Source: Buchnera aphidicola (Aphis fabae) (GTDB lineage Bacteria; Pseudomonadota; Gammaproteobacteria; Enterobacterales; Enterobacteriaceae). Taken from it: DNA of 64,000 nt. Positions 60,613 through 64,000 of this stretch are shown piece after piece. The stretch lies in NCBI RefSeq assembly GCF_009069125.1, contig NZ_CP042427.1, positions 434,001 to 498,000 of the forward strand, read 5' to 3'. The position numbers and the translations under genes were made by a program. Each line of letters opens with the position of its first letter. Position 1 is the first letter of the stretch. Below the pieces are notes generated by a model. That model was not told the DNA's origin and did not search any database. It saw only the letters and a list, made by a program, of their open reading frames with translations.

Positions 60613-63297
60613 ATGAGTATATATCAGAGATATTTATCTAAATCTTTGATTTTTTTTTCTAGCTTAATTTTTTTAATAGTATTTTTCTTAGAAAGTAACT
60701 TGGGATTTAAATTGTTTTTTAATATTACTAATTATTTTTTTTTGGGGTTAAAAAAAGAATCAATATCAGGTAATTGGCGTGATTTTACATTAAAAAACAT
60801 TACTTATAATTTTTTTGGGACATCTATTAAAGCTACTAGTATTCATATATTAATTGATCCAACATCTTTATTTAAAGTACATAAAATTTTTAAAAAAATT
60901 GAAACAAAAAACTTAATTTTTTTATTTAATAAAAATAATTTATTTTCGTTAAAAAGAGAATCTTTTAAAAAAAATATATCAGAAAAATATATTTTTTTTA
61001 GTAATTATATTATTTTAAAAAACATTTATTCTGATAAAATTTTACTAAAGTCACATGATATTAATATACTTTTATCAAATGTTAATAGTGGAGTAAAATT
61101 AATTAATAATAATTTTACTATACTTAGTACTTATGTTGATTCTATTTCTTTAAACTTAAAAAAAAATAATCCAAAAGACTTTTTAAATAAAAAAAATATT
61201 TTTAATAAAAAAAAAATAAATAATTTTTTATCTTTTCTTTCATATCGTAAAAATTTTTCATTTCCAATAAATATAAATTTAACATCTATACAATGTAAAA
61301 AAATGAATTTTTTTCATTATCAATTTAAAAATATTTTATTTCGAGGAAGTGTTAATAGTCAATTTAAATTTAAATTAAAATTTAATGATTTTTTTAAATG
61401 TAATTTATATGGAAAAGTATTATTAAATAATTTAAATCATCCTATATATATTAATCTATATATTCATCGTTTATTATTTCCAATTAAGAAAAATTTAATA
61501 TTTGCTTCAAAAAATTTTAATATAACTTTAAAAGGTACCATTAATAATTATTACGTATCATTAAAAAATATTATTAATATACCAGGTATGCCATCAGTTA
61601 TTTTAAATATTTTCGGTGGTGGAAATTTAACAAATATTTATTTAAATCAAATTCATTGTACTCCATTTTTTAAAAAATATAAAAATAATAAATTAGTTGG
61701 TTTAAATAAAGAAAATAATGATCAATATATTTCTAAAATAAAAGGAAATATTAATATATTAAATAATTTTAAAAAAGGAATAAATAGTATTAATATTCCT
61801 AGTTTTAATGTAAAAGCTAATATAATAGATAAAAAATTATTAGTATTAGGTGCTTTATACTACAATCAAATTAATGGTATACAAATACCTAAAATAAGTT
61901 TTTTTTCAGGAAAAAATAAAGGCTTTTTAGCAGGATCAATATCAAATTTAATTAATATTAATTCGTCTATCAATGCTAACAATTTAGATTATTTTATACC
62001 TAATTTAAAAGGTGCAATTACATCTACATTCAATATATATGGTTTTTATTTTTCACCTATTGTTTCTGGTTTAGTTTTAGGAAATAAACTAAATTGGAAT
62101 AATATGATTTATTTAAATAGTTTTAAAATGCTCATTAATATAAATGCTAAAAAAAATATTTCTTTCACTATGAAAAAAATAAAGTTTTTGAAATTTTATT
62201 TAGATTTTTTAAATGTTAAGTTTCATTGGAATAAGATGAATCAAAATTTTTATTTTTATTTAAAAAATAAAAATTTCACTATAAATTTTATTGTAAATGG
62301 AAAATTTAATTATCAAAAAAGATTTTGGAAAGGTATTTTTAAAAAAATAAATATTTCAACTTTTAATAAGCAATGGATTATAAATAATCATCCAGTTGTA
62401 TTTTTATATAATTATAAAAATATAGAAATAAATAAAAAAAACGAAATAAAATATAAAAATTCTATTTCTTCTAAAATTCGTATAGTTAAAAAATTTTTAT
62501 ATTCGTCTATTTTAAACTCATCTATTAATTTTAAAACTAATTTATTTTTTCAAACAAAATTTATATCAACAACTAAAAAAAAGTTTTCTAATATAAAAAT
62601 ATTTTTACATGCTAATAATATAAAATTACAAAAAAAAATAAAAAATAAATCTTTTTTTAAAAAAATATCTTGTTTTAAATTATTTGTAAATTTTAAAAAA
62701 AATAATCTTATCACTCATTGGGCGATATATCCATTAAAAAATAAAAATAAAAGATTATTTGGATTTTTAAATGTATTTGATTTTTTTCATAAACAGAATA
62801 TACAAGGTAAATATTTTTTATTGAATTTTCCTTCTTCTATTTTAAATTTTTTTATTCCACATTCAACAATAATAGAAGGAACATGTATTGGTAATATAAA
62901 GTTTTTAGGCACTTTATATCAGCCTCATATATCGGCTGATATTCATTTAAAAAATTTTTATATTAAAAGTAATAAAATACTAAAATATATTGTTTTGTTT
63001 TTTTATCCTTCTTTAAATTTAATTAAATATGTTAAAATTAATCAATCAATTTTTATAAAGCAAGGAAATGTATTATTTAAATTATATTCAAATCCAAAAA
63101 ATAATCTTCTTCCTTCTTTAGAATGGAATATTTTTTTTAATAGTGATCATGTTCTTTTTTTTGTACTTCCAAAAATGAAATTAAATCTTTGTTCTCAATT
63201 GAATTTACATTATTTTTTATTAAAATATGATTTAATTGGATATTTAAAATCTCATTTATTTTATTTTAAAATTGATGAAAAAAATTTTATTTTTTGA
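60613..63297 (+). CDS. tamB: TamB-like translocation and assembly module / lipid-transfer protein
   Basis: In E. coli TamB (YtfN) is a long inner-membrane-anchored periplasmic beta-structure acting with TamA in envelope assembly and lipid transport to the outer membrane. Here 894 aa, against about 1259. N-terminal signal anchor at about residues 10-30, then the family's SGNWRDFTLKNITYNFFGTSIKA block; repeated beta-rich units and a C-terminal DUF490-like part (TIIEGTCIGNIKFLGTL, PHISADIHLKNF) follow. Extremely rich in Lys, Asn, Ile and Phe. tamA is not beside it. It carries an A10 tract at 61207-61216. Confidence 0.88.
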   Translation: MSIYQRYLSKSLIFFSSLIFLIVFFLESNLGFKLFFNITNYFFLGLKKESISGNWRDFTLKNITYNFFGTSIKATSIHILIDPTSLFKVHKIFKKIETKNLIFLFNKNNLFSLKRESFKKNISEKYIFFSNYIILKNIYSDKILLKSHDINILLSNVNSGVKLINNNFTILSTYVDSISLNLKKNNPKDFLNKKNIFNKKKINNFLSFLSYRKNFSFPININLTSIQCKKMNFFHYQFKNILFRGSVNSQFKFKLKFNDFFKCNLYGKVLLNNLNHPIYINLYIHRLLFPIKKNLIFASKNFNITLKGTINNYYVSLKNIINIPGMPSVILNIFGGGNLTNIYLNQIHCTPFFKKYKNNKLVGLNKENNDQYISKIKGNINILNNFKKGINSINIPSFNVKANIIDKKLLVLGALYYNQINGIQIPKISFFSGKNKGFLAGSISNLININSSINANNLDYFIPNLKGAITSTFNIYGFYFSPIVSGLVLGNKLNWNNMIYLNSFKMLININAKKNISFTMKKIKFLKFYLDFLNVKFHWNKMNQNFYFYLKNKNFTINFIVNGKFNYQKRFWKGIFKKINISTFNKQWIINNHPVVFLYNYKNIEINKKNEIKYKNSISSKIRIVKKFLYSSILNSSINFKTNLFFQTKFISTTKKKFSNIKIFLHANNIKLQKKIKNKSFFKKISCFKLFVNFKKNNLITHWAIYPLKNKNKRLFGFLNVFDFFHKQNIQGKYFLLNFPSSILNFFIPHSTIIEGTCIGNIKFLGTLYQPHISADIHLKNFYIKSNKILKYIVLFFYPSLNLIKYVKINQSIFIKQGNVLFKLYSNPKNNLLPSLEWNIFFNSDHVLFFVLPKMKLNLCSQLNLHYFLLKYDLIGYLKSHLFYFKIDEKNFIF

Positions 63298-63320
63298 AAA
63301 AATAAACTAAAAATAAATTT

Positions 63321-63860
63321 TTATATATTTTTTTTATTTTTAAATCGATCATATGAAGAACTAATTTCTAATTTTGCAGCTTGATGATTACCCCATCCTA
63401 TAATTTTTGTCCATTTTTCTGTTTCTATTTTTTTATAATATTTGAAAAAATGTTCTATTTGTTTTTTTAATAACTCTGATATATCTGAAATATCATTAAT
63501 ACATTCATATGTTGTACAAATTTTACTTGTTGGAACAGCTATGATTTTAGCATCATCTCCTGATTCGTCTTTCATCTGTAACATTCCAATAGGTTTACAG
63601 TGAATAATTGAATGAGATTGTATAGGATATGGAGATGGCACTAAAACATCTAACGGATCACCATCCATAGATAATGTTTGGTTAATATATCCATAATTAC
63701 AAGGATAAAACATTGGTGTAGATATAAAACGATCTACAAAAAGAAAGCCTGATTCTTTGTCTACTTCATATTTAATAGGAGATGAATTAGATGGTATTTC
63801 AATGATAACATATATATCATTTGGTATATTATCACCTGCAATGATTTTATTATAATTCAT
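63321..63860 (-). CDS. ppa: Inorganic pyrophosphatase
   Basis: Hydrolyses pyrophosphate and so pulls biosynthetic reactions forward. 179 aa, against 176. The metal-binding motif DGDPLDVLVPSPYP is at about residues 66-79, and DESGDDAKIIAVP follows. The order tamB-ppa follows E. coli with ytfP between them removed; only 23 bp separate the convergent stops. Confidence 0.97.
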   Translation of the reverse strand: MNYNKIIAGDNIPNDIYVIIEIPSNSSPIKYEVDKESGFLFVDRFISTPMFYPCNYGYINQTLSMDGDPLDVLVPSPYPIQSHSIIHCKPIGMLQMKDESGDDAKIIAVPTSKICTTYECINDISDISELLKKQIEHFFKYYKKIETEKWTKIIGWGNHQAAKLEISSSYDRFKNKKNI

Positions 63861-63956
63861 TGATATGTACCTTTTTATATTTTTTTATATAGTTATTTAT
63901 AAATTAATATTAATATATCTTACTTATATATTATATATATTATTTAGGAGTTACAA

Positions 63957-64000
63957 ATGAAATTAATTCATCAAATTAAAACTGAAGAAAATTTATTAAT
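63957..64000 (+). CDS. pmbA: Probable PmbA/TldE start, cut by window edge
   Basis: Fourteen complete codons, MKLIHQIKTEENLL, after a clean AGGAG site at 63946-63950. The opening resembles MKVISQVEAQRKIL of E. coli PmbA (TldE), part of the TldD/E metalloprotease involved in peptide maturation. Divergent from ppa over 96 bp. With so few residues the name is tentative; that a gene begins here is firmer. Confidence 0.55.
   Translation, partial: MKLIHQIKTEENLL

Overview
The window is a stretch of a very AT-rich, gene-dense chromosome whose proteins are all recognisably enterobacterial (E. coli-like) but rich in Lys, Asn, Ile and Phe. The gene set and order point to Buchnera aphidicola, the obligate aphid endosymbiont: short E. 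coli-like blocks joined with intervening genes deleted, essential-amino-acid pathways kept, a flagellar basal body without filament or chemotaxis genes, tRNAs without encoded CCA ends, and no mobile elements, CRISPR or prophage. The genus call is strong. I cannot name the aphid host. Comparisons with E. coli proteins are from memory.

Layout. 1-8.9 kb: glmS (cut by the window edge), glmU, yigL, the divergent metR/metE pair, purH and hupA. 9.3-21.1 kb: secE-nusG-rplK-rplA-rplJ-rplL-rpoB-rpoC on the minus strand, preceded by a Thr-Tyr-Gly-Thr tRNA cluster and lacking the tufB that E. coli has there. 21.8-29.7 kb: murB, metF, argE and argCBGH. 29.8-37.7 kb: yibN-secB-cysE, the rpsU-dnaG-rpoD operon, tsaD and ribB. 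37.9-47.3 kb: a kinase-only hldE, cca, uppP, cysK-ptsH-ptsI-crr and ligA. 47.3-49.4 kb: tRNA-Lys, tRNA-Val, gltX and tRNA-Ala. 49.4-59.8 kb: fliE and fliFGHIJK-MN-OP-QR. 60-64 kb: rpmBG, tamB, ppa and the first codons of a probable pmbA.

How the genes work together. metE and metF complete methionine from homocysteine, argECBGH makes arginine, and cysE/cysK make cysteine: nutrients supplied to the host. purH fits salvage of AICAR released by histidine synthesis. PtsH, PtsI and Crr form the general part of sugar uptake. Transcription, translation and replication cores are intact. Regulation is sparse: one LysR regulator (metR), a few clear sigma-70 promoters in front of tRNAs, and many hairpins at gene ends.

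The most interesting signals are in the flagellar cluster. fliJ is split by a frameshift at an A10 tract. fliO and fliP are fused through an A8 tract that sits one base from a normal stop-start overlap. FliG has lost all five classical torque-generating charges, and FliM has lost its CheY-binding tail. Together they suggest a basal body kept as a secretion device and partly dependent on slippage at poly(A). Other erosions are an HldE reduced to its kinase domain, a Cca without its HD catalytic pair, a YibN rhodanese domain without catalytic cysteine, and a TamB without a neighbouring TamA.
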